64,000 nucleotides of DNA from Haloarcula halobia. GTDB taxonomy: Archaea; Halobacteriota; Halobacteria; Halobacteriales; Haloarculaceae. The DNA lies in the NCBI RefSeq assembly GCF_029338255.1, contig NZ_CP119787.1, forward strand, positions 3,177,631-3,241,630, read 5' to 3'. Below are positions 25,333 to 33,603 of the stretch, one piece after another. The notes beneath the pieces were generated by a model. That model worked only from the letters and a program-made list of their open reading frames with translations, had not been told where the DNA came from and searched no databases. The translations under genes were made by a program, and so were the position numbers. Position 1 is the first letter of the stretch. Each line of letters starts with the position of its first letter.

Positions 25333-26885
25333 GCACGCTGCGGGACAACTGGCGCATCGCCTTGCTCGTGGTCCTCCTGCTGGCGAGCACCGTCGCGCTG
25401 TTCGTCCCGGGCACGCCGCCCGGGGCGTCCCCCGACGACGGCGCGGCCGCGGAGGACCAGTTGACCAATCTCCAGTACGGCATCCAGCTCAGTGGCGGGA
25501 CGCGCATCCGCGCGCCCGTCGTGGGGATGACCGCCGAGGGCGTCGACGTCGCCTTCGACAACGAGTCGGCCGTGACCGAGGCCGTGGCCGACGAACTCGG
25601 CCTGGACCCCATCGACGTGCGCGCCGCGAACGAGACGCGGACCGTCGAGGTCTTCACGAAGAACGTCACCGAATCGGAGTTCCGCGCCGCACTCGAAGCG
25701 GAGGGCTACCAGCCGGAGACGATACGCGACGGCGTGACCGACGAGACCCGGAGCCAGGTCGTCGATAGCGTCCAGCGGCGTATCACAGAATCGGCGCTCA
25801 GCGGCGGGTCGGTCCAGGAGGTCAACGTCCCGGGCGGCCAGACGTTCATCAGCATCACCGCCCCCGACAGAGACCGGAGCGAGCTGGTCGGGATTCTCGA
25901 GGAACGGGGCGTCGTCCGCGTCTACGCCGTCTACCCCGTCGAGAACGGGAGTCACGCCCGCCAGCAGGTCCTCGACCAGGACGAGTTCGCCGGCATCGGG
26001 ACCGCGCGCCAGAGCGACTCCGGACCGGGCGTGCCGGTGACCGTCGAGGCCAGCGCCGCCGAGGAGTTCGCGAGCACGATGGCCGCCAACGGCTTCGACG
26101 GGCAGACGGTCTGTAATCCGAACAACTACAACCACACCAACCCCAGCAGCCTCAACTCGAACGAGCGCTGTATCGTCGCGACGCTGAACGGCGACCCCGT
26201 GTTCGTCGCACCCGTCACGCAGGGACTGGGCGAGTCCTTCGCCAACGGCGAGTTCGTCAACGACCCGACGTTCGTGATGTCGACGAGTTCGATGGAGGAG
26301 GCCCGCGAGGTCGAACTCAGCCTCAAGTCCGGTCGCCTGCCCGCGCCGCTCGACTTCGAGAACGACGACAGCCTCTCGCTGGACCCCGCGCTCGCCGAGG
26401 GCTTCCAGCAGAACTCCCTCATCACGGGCATCATGGCCGTCATCGCGGTCAGCCTCGTGGTGTACGTCCGCTACGGCCGAATCGAGGTGGCGGCCCCGAT
26501 GGTCGTCACCGCGCTCTCCGAGGTGTTCTTGCTGCTCGGCTTCGTCGCGTTCGTCCAGTACCCGCTGAACCTCTCACACCTGGCCGGGTTCATCGCCGTC
26601 ATCGGGACGGGGGTAGACGACCTCATCATAATCGGAGACGAGATCCTCCAGCAAGGGGAGGTCCGGACCGGCCGCGTCTTCGAGAGCCGGTTCCGCAAGG
26701 CGTTCTGGGTCATCGGCGCCGCGGCGGCGACGACCATCATCGCGATGAGCCCGCTGGTCGTCCTCCCGCTGGGCGACCTCTCCGGGTTCGCCATCATCAC
26801 CATCGTCGGCGTCCTGCTGGGCGTGCTGGTCACCCGGCCGGCCTACGGCGACATCCTGCGGAACCTCGTGCTCGACGAGGACTGA
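25329..26885 (+). CDS. secD: Protein translocase subunit SecD
   Basis: A 518-residue protein with a first helix at about 9-29, then the conserved YGIQLSGGTRIRAPVVG. A large extracytoplasmic domain spans about 60-350, and five C-terminal helices contain FIAVIGTGVDDLIIIGDEIL, the SecD counterpart of the RND acid motif. It works with SecF. The four-base overlap with secF implies coupled translation. The stop is followed by GGGGGTCGCGTTTTT (T-run 26896-26900), a plausible end of transcription before the RNA-like region. Confidence 0.94.
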   Translation: MSTLRDNWRIALLVVLLLASTVALFVPGTPPGASPDDGAAAEDQLTNLQYGIQLSGGTRIRAPVVGMTAEGVDVAFDNESAVTEAVADELGLDPIDVRAANETRTVEVFTKNVTESEFRAALEAEGYQPETIRDGVTDETRSQVVDSVQRRITESALSGGSVQEVNVPGGQTFISITAPDRDRSELVGILEERGVVRVYAVYPVENGSHARQQVLDQDEFAGIGTARQSDSGPGVPVTVEASAAEEFASTMAANGFDGQTVCNPNNYNHTNPSSLNSNERCIVATLNGDPVFVAPVTQGLGESFANGEFVNDPTFVMSTSSMEEAREVELSLKSGRLPAPLDFENDDSLSLDPALAEGFQQNSLITGIMAVIAVSLVVYVRYGRIEVAAPMVVTALSEVFLLLGFVAFVQYPLNLSHLAGFIAVIGTGVDDLIIIGDEILQQGEVRTGRVFESRFRKAFWVIGAAAATTIIAMSPLVVLPLGDLSGFAIITIVGVLLGVLVTRPAYGDILRNLVLDED

Positions 26886-26895
26886 GGGGGTCGCG

Positions 26896-26900
26896 TTTTT
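26896..26900 (+). terminator. Possible T-rich terminator after secD
   Basis: A run of five T after a GC-rich stretch occurs eleven bases after the secD stop codon. Archaeal termination often needs only a short T-run. The evidence is the run itself and its position. Confidence 0.35.
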
Positions 26901-26967
26901 CGACGGCACAATCAGGCACGGGCCAGCGACGCGCCTGCACCACGTTCGTGTCAAACAATGCAAAATA

Positions 26968-26973
26968 TTTATA
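26968..26973 (+). promoter_or_regulatory. TATA box of the structured RNA region
   Basis: TTTATA within CAAAATATTTATAGAATG is the most AT-rich island of the secD-rnhB interval. It lies about 27-28 nt before position 26997, where the hairpin-dense region begins. No translated gene follows on the plus strand, so if active it drives a non-coding transcript. A second element, TTTATTA at 26980-26986, could place the start about 12 nt later. Confidence 0.55.
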
Positions 26974-26996
26974 GAATGATTTATTACCCCTGCCGT

Positions 26997-27402
26997 CCTA
27001 TCTTCACTTCCCGCTGGAACGCGGGGACACACTGGACGACGCATCTCAGACCATCCGTACAGGAGGAGACGGGATGCGTTGGGGGCAACAACCAAGCGAT
27101 CCGTAACAGGATTCCGAGGGTAACGCTCTGAAGCAGAACCGCCACAGCCCACACCCGCTCCGGCCGGCCGGAACGGTGTGAAGGCCAAGTACCGGACGTC
27201 GGGTGACCGGCGTTCGGGAATCCAGCACGCCGACAAAAGCTGGTGAAAGCCCAGCTAAAGTCCGCGAGGACAACGCCGGTGCAAGCCCGGCTAACGTTGG
27301 CATCGCTGCTGGACGGGCCGAACGGGCTGTCGAAAACATCTGCCGTCCAGGTCCAAACCGTGTCCAGGGGGATTCTTCCGTCGCTACCGCCCGTGAGCGG
27401 CT
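26997..27402 (+). ncRNA. Candidate large structured non-coding RNA (about 400 nt)
   Basis: No credible protein is encoded here on either strand, yet nearly every part can pair with a close partner. Clear stems: CCCGC/GCGGG near 27010-27025; ACGCATCTC (27039-27047) with GGGATGCGT (27071-27079); GATCC/GGATT (27098-27113); CACACC (27150-27155) with GGTGTG (27175-27180) enclosing a 14-nt palindrome; GTCGG-GTGA-CCGGC (27198-27211); AGCTGG/CCAGCT (27238-27256); GTCC-GCGA-GGAC (27260-27271); GCCGG/CCGGC (27275-27291); CTGGACGG (27309-27316) with CCGTCCAG (27343-27350); CCGC/GCGG (27387-27400). The GTGA and GCGA tetraloops are GNRA type only on the plus strand, as is the TATA box. It is not RNase P or SRP RNA by their core motifs. 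It may be an orphan transposon omega RNA or a new RNA. Confidence 0.5.
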
Positions 27403-27414
27403 GTGACGTCGCGC

Positions 27415-28050
27415 TCAGAACTCGCCCAGCGACGCCTGCTGGGCGGCCGCCAGCACGTCCGTGCATGTCGACCACGACGTCCGCGCACACGCGGGCAACT
27501 CGCCCTCGCGCTCGACGTACTCGGCCAGGAACTCGCGGGTCGCGGGGTCGCTGGGATAGCCCGACCCAACCGGCCCGTACTCCTCGGTCAACCGGTCGAC
27601 GTGAGCGTCACGGGCGACCTTCGCGACGATGGACGCCGCGCCGACCAGCGGGTCTATCTCGTCGGCCCCGTGTTCGGCACGCAGATCGACGACGGGGTCG
27701 ACCCGGTCGGCCACGCGCCGCCCGAACCGCTCGGCGTCGGTGTCGCCCGCGTCGACAGTCCCCGAGAGGTGCTCCGTGGCGACCCCACCGAGCGCCTCGG
27801 CGTGGGCATCGACGGTCAGCGTGTTCATATCCGTCTCGGGGTCGTCGATGCGGGCGACCGGGACCTCGGCGACGGCGACGGCGTCGGCGACACCGCGGAT
27901 CGTCCGATCGAGTTCCTCGCGGCGCGCCGGCGCGATGGCTTTCGAGTCGCCCACGCCGTCGGGGAGCACTGCCGGGTCGGCCCGGACCGCAGCGGCGAAC
28001 ATCGACCCGAGGACGGGACCCTTGCCGGCCTCGTCGACGCCGAATCGCAT
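27415..28050 (-). CDS. rnhB: Ribonuclease HII
   Basis: A 211-residue RNase HII. The catalytic acids are in RFGVDEAGKGPVLGSM (Asp-Glu), in the region around VARIDDPETDMNTL, and in the conserved GAASIVAKVARDAHVDRL. It removes RNA from RNA-DNA hybrids. ATG 28050 is the family start, and a CTATCTTT element (plus 28071-28078) is 24-27 nt upstream; the longer frame to 28113 overlaps nothing useful. Its 3' end meets the candidate RNA gene head-on. Confidence 0.94.
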   Translation of the reverse strand: MRFGVDEAGKGPVLGSMFAAAVRADPAVLPDGVGDSKAIAPARREELDRTIRGVADAVAVAEVPVARIDDPETDMNTLTVDAHAEALGGVATEHLSGTVDAGDTDAERFGRRVADRVDPVVDLRAEHGADEIDPLVGAASIVAKVARDAHVDRLTEEYGPVGSGYPSDPATREFLAEYVEREGELPACARTSWSTCTDVLAAAQQASLGEF

Positions 28051-28119
28051 GGCTGGTCGGTTCGGGGGCCGAAAGATAGTCGTTGTGGTCGGTGGCCACG
28101 GGCGCCACTCCACACTCCG

Positions 28120-28656
28120 TTACTCCGGTGCAGCCTCGGTCTCGGCCCCTTCGACGCCATCTGCATCGCCGCGTCGCTGCGCGAGTTCCCGGTCGATCAG
28201 CAGGAGCCCGGGCCCGTCGTCACCGACCAGTCTGAGCTGGTCGAGGATGTCCTGTGCCGTCGCCTCCTCCTCCACCTGCTCGGCGACGAACCACTGGAGC
28301 ATATTCTCGGTCGCGTTGTCGTTCTCCTGGCGAGCGAGCGCGACCAGGTCGTCGATCAGCCTCGAAATCTCCACCTCGTGTTCGTACGCGTCCTCGAAGG
28401 CGGTCACCGGGTCCGGCCACGCCGTCTGTGGAGCGTCGATGGCATCCAGCATCACGCGCCCGTCTCGCTCGAGTACGTAGTCGTAGATCCGCATCGCGTG
28501 TTCGTGTTCCTCGTCTGCCTGGGCCCGCATCCACGACGCGAATCCGGGGAGCCCCTCGTCCGCGAAGTACGCGGCCATCGAGAGGTACAGGTACTCGGAG
28601 AATAGCTCGGCGTTGATCTGTTCGTTCAATGCATCTTCGATCGGGTCTTTCAGCAT
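28120..28656 (-). CDS. Ferritin (iron storage)
   Basis: A 178-residue ferritin. Helix A has the ferroxidase Glu in NAELFSEYLYLSMAAYF, and helix B has DEEHEHAMRIYDYVLER with the Glu-x-x-His ligand pair. Helix C carries EVEISRLIDDLVALARQENDNAT with further ligands, and FVAEQVEEEATAQDIL gives the helix D Glu. It oxidises and stores iron in the cytoplasm. The acidic C-terminal tail (about 155-178) is longer than in bacterial ferritin and fits a halophile. A GGGAG element just before the ATG may act as a ribosome binding site. Confidence 0.93.
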   Translation of the reverse strand: MLKDPIEDALNEQINAELFSEYLYLSMAAYFADEGLPGFASWMRAQADEEHEHAMRIYDYVLERDGRVMLDAIDAPQTAWPDPVTAFEDAYEHEVEISRLIDDLVALARQENDNATENMLQWFVAEQVEEEATAQDILDQLRLVGDDGPGLLLIDRELAQRRGDADGVEGAETEAAPE

Positions 28657-28801
28657 AACTCCCGAGACTACTCACCAACACAGCATCACTATTGGGGTCG
28701 ACCCACCGACGCTCGGCGAATGCCTTCGATACGACCGCCTGAAGGGTGCCGAGAGATACCCGTGCCGAAACGACGACTCCTCCCCCACGAAGTCCGCGGC
28801 C

Positions 28802-30079
28802 CTACTCTTTCAGGAACGCCGCTTTCTCGAACGGCTCGTCCTCGCCCTCGACGTCCACCACGTCGAGCGCCGTCACCGCCGCACCGACGCCGAGTAGCCC
28901 GGCAAGACTCGGCTCGGTCCGGCCCTCGTCGCTGGAGACCAGTTCCTTCACGTAGAGGCCCCCGGCCCCGTGGATGCGGATGTCGGCGTGCCGGTCGTCG
29001 AGGAGTTCCCCGGACACGTCGTACACCTCCCGCGTACGCGTGAGGTCGGCCCGCCGGTGGGCGACGCGCTGAGGCGTCTCCTGGTGGACCGTCGCACCGG
29101 TGAGTTCCTCGAGGGCGGCCTGCAGAGTCTCGGCCTCGACCGGCGCGTCGAACTCGACGTCCATCCGGTAGGTCTTCGAGGCCTCCAGTTCCTTCACCCG
29201 CTCGACCATCTCGTAGGTCGCCAGGCGCAGGCCCTCGACCTCGACCTTGCCGTCGGCGAAGTCGTTGACCCCGCGCTCCAGTCGGTCCGTATCCACGTCA
29301 CGCACCCGCGGTTCGTCGACCTCGATGACGAACGGGCGGCCCGACTCGAGCATCAGGGCGTCGACGTCCTCGCGGCCGGCACCGTGGAAGGTCGCGCTCT
29401 CGCCGTCCATCGCCTCCAGCACGACGGGCGCGGTCAGTTGCTCGACGCTCTCGTCGTAGCGGTAGCCCGTGCCGTCACACCCCTCGCAGGGTTCGCCCTG
29501 CCAGAGGCCGGTGCCGTTGCAGTCGTTGCAGGGCCACTTCGTCTGGGGGATGTGCCGTTCGAGCTTCCGGTAGCGGCCGTAGACGAACGCGGAGTTGACC
29601 TGCACGTCGACCTCGTCGGTCGCCAGGTCGAGCGTGAACTGGACGTCCGGGCGGCCAAAGTCCACCTCGGCGCCCGTCCGCTGACCGATGCGCTTGCCGA
29701 CCTCGCGGTTGAACTCCGTCTTCAGGGCCTCGCCGGCGTCCTCGTCGAGGCCGACGTCCTCCCGGAGGAGGGCGTCGTTCTCCTCGAACAGTGGCGGGAC
29801 GCGCGTCCCGACCTGGTAGGTCGAAAAGTCGTAGCCCCGGGCGGCGGTCGCGGCCTGCTCGGCCCACCAGTCGAACCGGTCGGTCTCAGTCTCACAGACC
29901 CAGCAGTCCTCGGCCGACTCGAACGGGTCGTCGTCCTCCAGGGCGAGCGTCACCCGGAGCGCGTGGCCCCGTTCGGCGTTCGCGAGGCCGAAACTGCGGT
30001 CTGCGAAGAGGCGGCCGAGACAGGAGTCACAGAGCGGACCAGTCGCCAGGGCGGCCCGGGCGTCCTCGAGTAGCGTCAT
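28802..30079 (-). CDS. pus10: tRNA pseudouridine synthase Pus10
   Basis: A 425-residue Pus10. The N-terminal zinc site uses CDSCLGRLF with CWVCETETD, and a second Cys pair cluster is CNDCNGTGLWQGEPCEGCDG. The C-terminal catalytic domain has the aspartate in SGRPFVIEVDEPRVRD or the preceding HGAGREDVDALML. Archaeal Pus10 makes pseudouridine 54 and 55 in tRNA. Start 30079 follows from the typical MTLLEDARAAL opening and an AGTTACGG box (plus 30107-30113). Frames extending to 30649 are shadows of the Lrp gene. Confidence 0.93.
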   Translation of the reverse strand: MTLLEDARAALATGPLCDSCLGRLFADRSFGLANAERGHALRVTLALEDDDPFESAEDCWVCETETDRFDWWAEQAATAARGYDFSTYQVGTRVPPLFEENDALLREDVGLDEDAGEALKTEFNREVGKRIGQRTGAEVDFGRPDVQFTLDLATDEVDVQVNSAFVYGRYRKLERHIPQTKWPCNDCNGTGLWQGEPCEGCDGTGYRYDESVEQLTAPVVLEAMDGESATFHGAGREDVDALMLESGRPFVIEVDEPRVRDVDTDRLERGVNDFADGKVEVEGLRLATYEMVERVKELEASKTYRMDVEFDAPVEAETLQAALEELTGATVHQETPQRVAHRRADLTRTREVYDVSGELLDDRHADIRIHGAGGLYVKELVSSDEGRTEPSLAGLLGVGAAVTALDVVDVEGEDEPFEKAAFLKE

Positions 30080-30196
30080 TGTCGGGGTGACGCGACGGGT
30101 CCGTAACTGCGTTTCGACCTCTGTCGGGGCGGTCTGGACCCGCGGGCCCATCTCAGACCACGAAGTTTTGTACCGGGTCGAGCCTAAGCGGACGTC

Positions 30197-30688
30197 ATGG
30201 CCGACCCGGAGTACGAGATCGACGACCTGGACCGACGCATCATCTACGCCCTCCAGGAGGACGCCCGACACACGTCCGCCAGCGAGATCGCCGAGTCCCT
30301 CGAGGTCTCGGCGCGGACGGTCCGTAACCGCATCGCCAAACTGGAAGAGGCAAGCGTCATCCGAGGGTACGACGTCGACGTGGACTACGAGGCCGCCGGC
30401 TACCAGCTGCACACCCTCATCGTCTGTACCGCCCCGATCCACGAGCGCGAGGAGATCGCGCGGCGCGCACTCGACGTCGAGGGCGTCGTCGCCATCCGGG
30501 AGGTGATGACCGGCGCGGAGAACGTCCACATCGAGGTCGTCGGCACCGACGGCAACGACCTCAGCCGCATCGGTCGGGACCTCAACGAGATCGGCCTCGA
30601 GGTGGTCGACGAAGACCTCATCCGCAACGAGTACACGCGCCCGTTCCACCCGTTCGACGTCGCCGCGGCTGGCGACGACCAGTCGTGA
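30197..30688 (+). CDS. Lrp/AsnC family transcriptional regulator
   Basis: A 163-residue regulator. The N-terminal winged HTH is DLDRRIIYALQEDARHTSASEIAESLEVSARTVRNRI in outline, with the recognition helix around SARTVRNRIAKLEE. The C-terminal part is a RAM/ACT-like ligand domain (LHTLIVCTAPIHERE, then VREVM and NVHIEVVGTDGNDL). It probably controls the TrkA-N / APC-Usp transporter genes that follow, since repeated TTCCGA half-sites lie between them. It is divergent from pus10. Confidence 0.88.
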   Translation: MADPEYEIDDLDRRIIYALQEDARHTSASEIAESLEVSARTVRNRIAKLEEASVIRGYDVDVDYEAAGYQLHTLIVCTAPIHEREEIARRALDVEGVVAIREVMTGAENVHIEVVGTDGNDLSRIGRDLNEIGLEVVDEDLIRNEYTRPFHPFDVAAAGDDQS

Positions 30689-30762
30689 TTCCGACTATAT
30701 AATATATATTCCTATAATTTCCGAGTCGGAACTGTATCCTAGTGTTTTATCCGATTTCGGAA
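30689..30762 (+). promoter_or_regulatory. Cluster of TTCCGA/TCGGAA half-sites (putative operator) with AT-rich promoter
   Basis: Half-sites occur at 30689 (TTCCGA), 30719 (TTCCGA), 30726 (TCGGAA), 30750 (TCCGA) and 30757 (TCGGAA). The pair 30719-30731 is a perfect palindrome, TTCCGAGTCGGAA. Spacing of 30-31 bp between repeats equals about three helical turns. The sites bracket AT-rich sequence (TATATAATATATA; GTTTTATCC at 30743-30750) that could serve as the promoter of the transporter operon at 30897, giving a leader of about 125 nt. The adjacent Lrp-type regulator is the obvious candidate binder, which is inference. Confidence 0.55.
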
Positions 30763-30896
30763 TGTACGTTCAGATAGTAACGGTGGCCGACCACAGAAGT
30801 GAGCCGATCGGGCGCGGGTGACCGACCGACCCGGTACCCGGCGCTCACCTGCCGACATCGAATCGACCTGTCGCGTCACCGTTACCCCCCTACCCG

Positions 30897-31355
30897 ATGA
30901 CACTTCGACCCTCACTCCGAGACGCGCTCGCCCGCACCACCGGACCACCGACCCTCCTCGTCGTAAGCGACTGCCACGTCGGTTCGACGCTCGCGTCGGC
31001 GTTCGACGACGGCGCCGACGTTCGTCTCGTCACAGACCACGAGGGCGTCGCCGCGACGGTACGCGACGGCGTCGACGTGACAGTCGGTGACGTGACTGCA
31101 CTCCGAACGCTGCAAGCGGCCGACGGCGCCACGGCCGCTGTCGTCGCGCTACGGCGGGACCGACAGGCGATACTGGTGACACAGCTGCTCCGAGCGCACT
31201 TCGACGTCGAGACGGTCGTCGTCCTCCTCAACGACCCGGAGCGCCGGGAAGCAATCGAAGACATCGCGACGGCGGTCGTCTGTGGCGCTACGTCCCTCGC
31301 GACGGAACTCCAGCGCGCGGTCGAGACGACGCTCACGGGATCGGAGCCGATCTGA
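30897..31355 (+). CDS. TrkA-N-like nucleotide-binding regulatory protein
   Basis: A 152-residue protein resembling a single Rossmann RCK/TrkA-N unit: LLVVSDCHVGSTLASAF, then DVTVGDVTALRTLQAAD, and later DVETVVVLLNDPERREAIED. The glycine-rich dinucleotide loop is changed from GxGxxG to SDCHVGST, so cofactor binding is doubtful. It ends two bases before the transporter start, so it is probably a regulatory partner of that permease. Related haloarchaeal operons pair TrkA-type proteins with APC permeases. Confidence 0.75.
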   Translation: MTLRPSLRDALARTTGPPTLLVVSDCHVGSTLASAFDDGADVRLVTDHEGVAATVRDGVDVTVGDVTALRTLQAADGATAAVVALRRDRQAILVTQLLRAHFDVETVVVLLNDPERREAIEDIATAVVCGATSLATELQRAVETTLTGSEPI

Positions 31356-31357
31356 CG

Positions 31358-33538
31358 ATGACGAAGGACCTCGAACGAGACCTCGGTCTCCCGGCCGTCC
31401 TGGCCATCAGTATCGGCGCGATGATCGGTAGCGGCATCTTCATCCTGCCGGCGCTCGCGCTCGAGATCGCCGGACCCGCGGTCATCTTCGCGTACGCGCT
31501 CGCTGGCCTCCTCGTCGTCCCGGCTGCCCTCTCGAAGTCGGAGATGGCGACCGCAATGCCCGAGGCGGGCGGGACGTACATCTACATCGAGCGCGGGATG
31601 GGGCCGTTGCTCGGAACCGTCGCGGGCGTCGGGACGTGGTTCTCGCTGTCGTTCAAGGGCGCGCTCGCGCTCGTCGGCGGCGTCCCGTACCTGCTCTTAC
31701 TGTTCGACCTGCCGCTGAAACCCGTGGCGCTGGGCCTGGCAGGAGTGTTGATACTGGTGAACCTGTTCGGCGCGAAACAGACGGGGCGGCTCCAGGTCGC
31801 CATCGTCGTCGTCATGCTCGCGGCGCTTGGCTGGTTCGCCGCCGGGAGCGCGTCCAGCGTGCAGTCTGCCAACTACGTCGACTTCTTCGACGCAGGTATC
31901 GGTGGCCTCCTGGCGGCGACCGGACTGGTCTTCGTGTCCTACGCGGGCGTCACGAAGGTCGCGAGCGTCGCCGAAGAGGTCGAAGATCCCGGCCGGAACA
32001 TCCCGCTCGGCATCCTCGGGTCGCTGGCGTTCACGACCGTGCTCTACGTGGCAATCGTCGCGGTACTGGTCGGAATAACGGACCCGGGCACCGTCGCCGG
32101 GTCGTTGACGCCGGTCGCCGTCGCCGCGGAGGTGACGCTCGGACAGGCCGGTGTCATCGCCGTCATCCTCGCGGCCATCCTCGCGCTCATCTCGACGGCC
32201 AACGCCGGTATCCTCTCCTCGTCACGGTATCCGTTCGCGATGAGTCGGGACAACCTGGCGCCGCCGTCGCTCTCGTCGGTCAGCGAGCGGTTCGGAACCC
32301 CGGTGACCTCGATCACCCTCACGGGTGCGGTGCTGCTGGTGCTCATCGCGTTCGTTCCGATTCTGGAGATCGCGAAACTCGCCAGCGCCTTCCAGATTAT
32401 GGTGTTCGGACTCATCAACGTGGCGCTCGTCGCGTTCCGCGAGGGGAACGCGGAGTACGAGCCCGAGTTCACGTCCCCGCTGTATCCGTGGGTACAGATC
32501 TTCGGCGCCGTCACCGGCGTGGCCCTGCTGACGCAGATGGGGACCGTCGCCCTGGCCGGTGCCGCGCTCATCACGCTTGGCAGCGTCGTCTGGTACGTGC
32601 TCTACGTCCGGCCCAGAGTCCGCCGAGAAGGCGTCGCGACGGACGCGATCCGTCGCCAGGTCGGCCGGGACGCGCTCACCGACGTCGAGTCCACGTCGGG
32701 CGAGACGCCCCAGGAGGTGCTGGTCGCACTCACGAAAGGCGGCGACGAGGCTCGCGAGCGGGCACTGATCGCACTGGGCGCAGACCTCGTCCGACCGGAC
32801 GACGGCCGCGTGGTCGCCGTCCGCTTCGAGGAGATCCCCGATCAGGCACCGCTGACCGAGGACGCGACCGCCCAGTCGTCGTCGGATCTCGCGTTCGAAG
32901 ACCGGGCGGAGGCCCTCGCGACGGAGTTCGGCGTCGACGTCGAGGCCGACGAGATCGTCAGCCACGACACGAAACACGCCGTCGTCAACTTCGCCGAGCA
33001 CCGCGGCGTCGACGCGATACTGGCCGAACACGAGGCCCTCCGACTCCGCTCGCGGCTGTTCGGGGACCCCATCGACTGGATCGTCAGACACGCCCCCTGT
33101 GACGTCCTCCTGGTCGACAACCTCGGCTACGAACGCCCGAGACACGTCGCAATCTCGGGCGACGGCGGCCCCTACCCGCCGCTCGCGGTACGCGTCGCCG
33201 AGACCGTCGCCACGGCCAACGATGGACAGATATCGCTGTGGAACCCCGCCGAGGACACCGGGCCCGACCAGCGCGCGGTCACGAGAGACGACTACCTGAC
33301 CGAGCTGTCCGAGATGCTCTCGGTGCCGGTCACGGTCGAGTCGTTCAGGACGGACGGTGGGCGAACGGGGCAACCGGAACTGCTGGTCCGGCGCGGGGCC
33401 GACCACAGGCTCCGACACGTGCTGTTCGACGAACGACCGACGGTCCCGAGCCCGGGGTGTACGACCGTCACGGTCTACCCCCACGAGTCCGACCGCCCAC
33501 CGCTCGCACAGCAACTGCTCGAACGGGCGCTGTTCTGA
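31358..33538 (+). CDS. APC-family amino acid permease fused to UspA-like domains
   Basis: A 726-residue fusion. Residues about 1-430 form a twelve-helix APC permease, opening with GLPAVLAISIGAMIGSGIF, the conserved first-helix substrate motif. Residues about 445-590 form a universal stress protein domain (EVLVALTKGGDEARERAL, ending APCDVLLVDNLGY). A second, weaker Usp-like part runs to the end (RHVAISGDGGPYPPLAVRVAE). The Usp part probably senses nucleotides and gates transport. It follows the TrkA-N gene by two bases and the Lrp gene upstream, forming a regulated amino-acid transport unit. The substrate is not known. Confidence 0.88.
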   Translation: MTKDLERDLGLPAVLAISIGAMIGSGIFILPALALEIAGPAVIFAYALAGLLVVPAALSKSEMATAMPEAGGTYIYIERGMGPLLGTVAGVGTWFSLSFKGALALVGGVPYLLLLFDLPLKPVALGLAGVLILVNLFGAKQTGRLQVAIVVVMLAALGWFAAGSASSVQSANYVDFFDAGIGGLLAATGLVFVSYAGVTKVASVAEEVEDPGRNIPLGILGSLAFTTVLYVAIVAVLVGITDPGTVAGSLTPVAVAAEVTLGQAGVIAVILAAILALISTANAGILSSSRYPFAMSRDNLAPPSLSSVSERFGTPVTSITLTGAVLLVLIAFVPILEIAKLASAFQIMVFGLINVALVAFREGNAEYEPEFTSPLYPWVQIFGAVTGVALLTQMGTVALAGAALITLGSVVWYVLYVRPRVRREGVATDAIRRQVGRDALTDVESTSGETPQEVLVALTKGGDEARERALIALGADLVRPDDGRVVAVRFEEIPDQAPLTEDATAQSSSDLAFEDRAEALATEFGVDVEADEIVSHDTKHAVVNFAEHRGVDAILAEHEALRLRSRLFGDPIDWIVRHAPCDVLLVDNLGYERPRHVAISGDGGPYPPLAVRVAETVATANDGQISLWNPAEDTGPDQRAVTRDDYLTELSEMLSVPVTVESFRTDGGRTGQPELLVRRGADHRLRHVLFDERPTVPSPGCTTVTVYPHESDRPPLAQQLLERALF

Positions 33539-33603
33539 CCGGTCGAACGTCGTGCGCAGTCACGGGATCGGGCGTAGTGGTCCCGCTGGCCGGAGGCAGA
33601 CGG

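Noticed and set aside
26997-27402. RNase P RNA or SRP RNA in the structured region
   Set aside because: Some pieces recall RNase P (GGGTAACGCTC, AGCAGAACCGCC), but the required GAGGAAAGTCC and AGATGAATGAC-type cores are absent, and there is no SRP GGAAG/GGTCAGG signature.
26984-27490. 168-codon minus-strand frame and shorter plus-strand frames in the structured region
   Set aside because: Cys/Ser/Arg-rich translations without haloarchaeal acidic bias and without promoter placement. The minus frame also runs into rnhB. A decayed TnpB end was considered but no conserved TnpB motif is visible.
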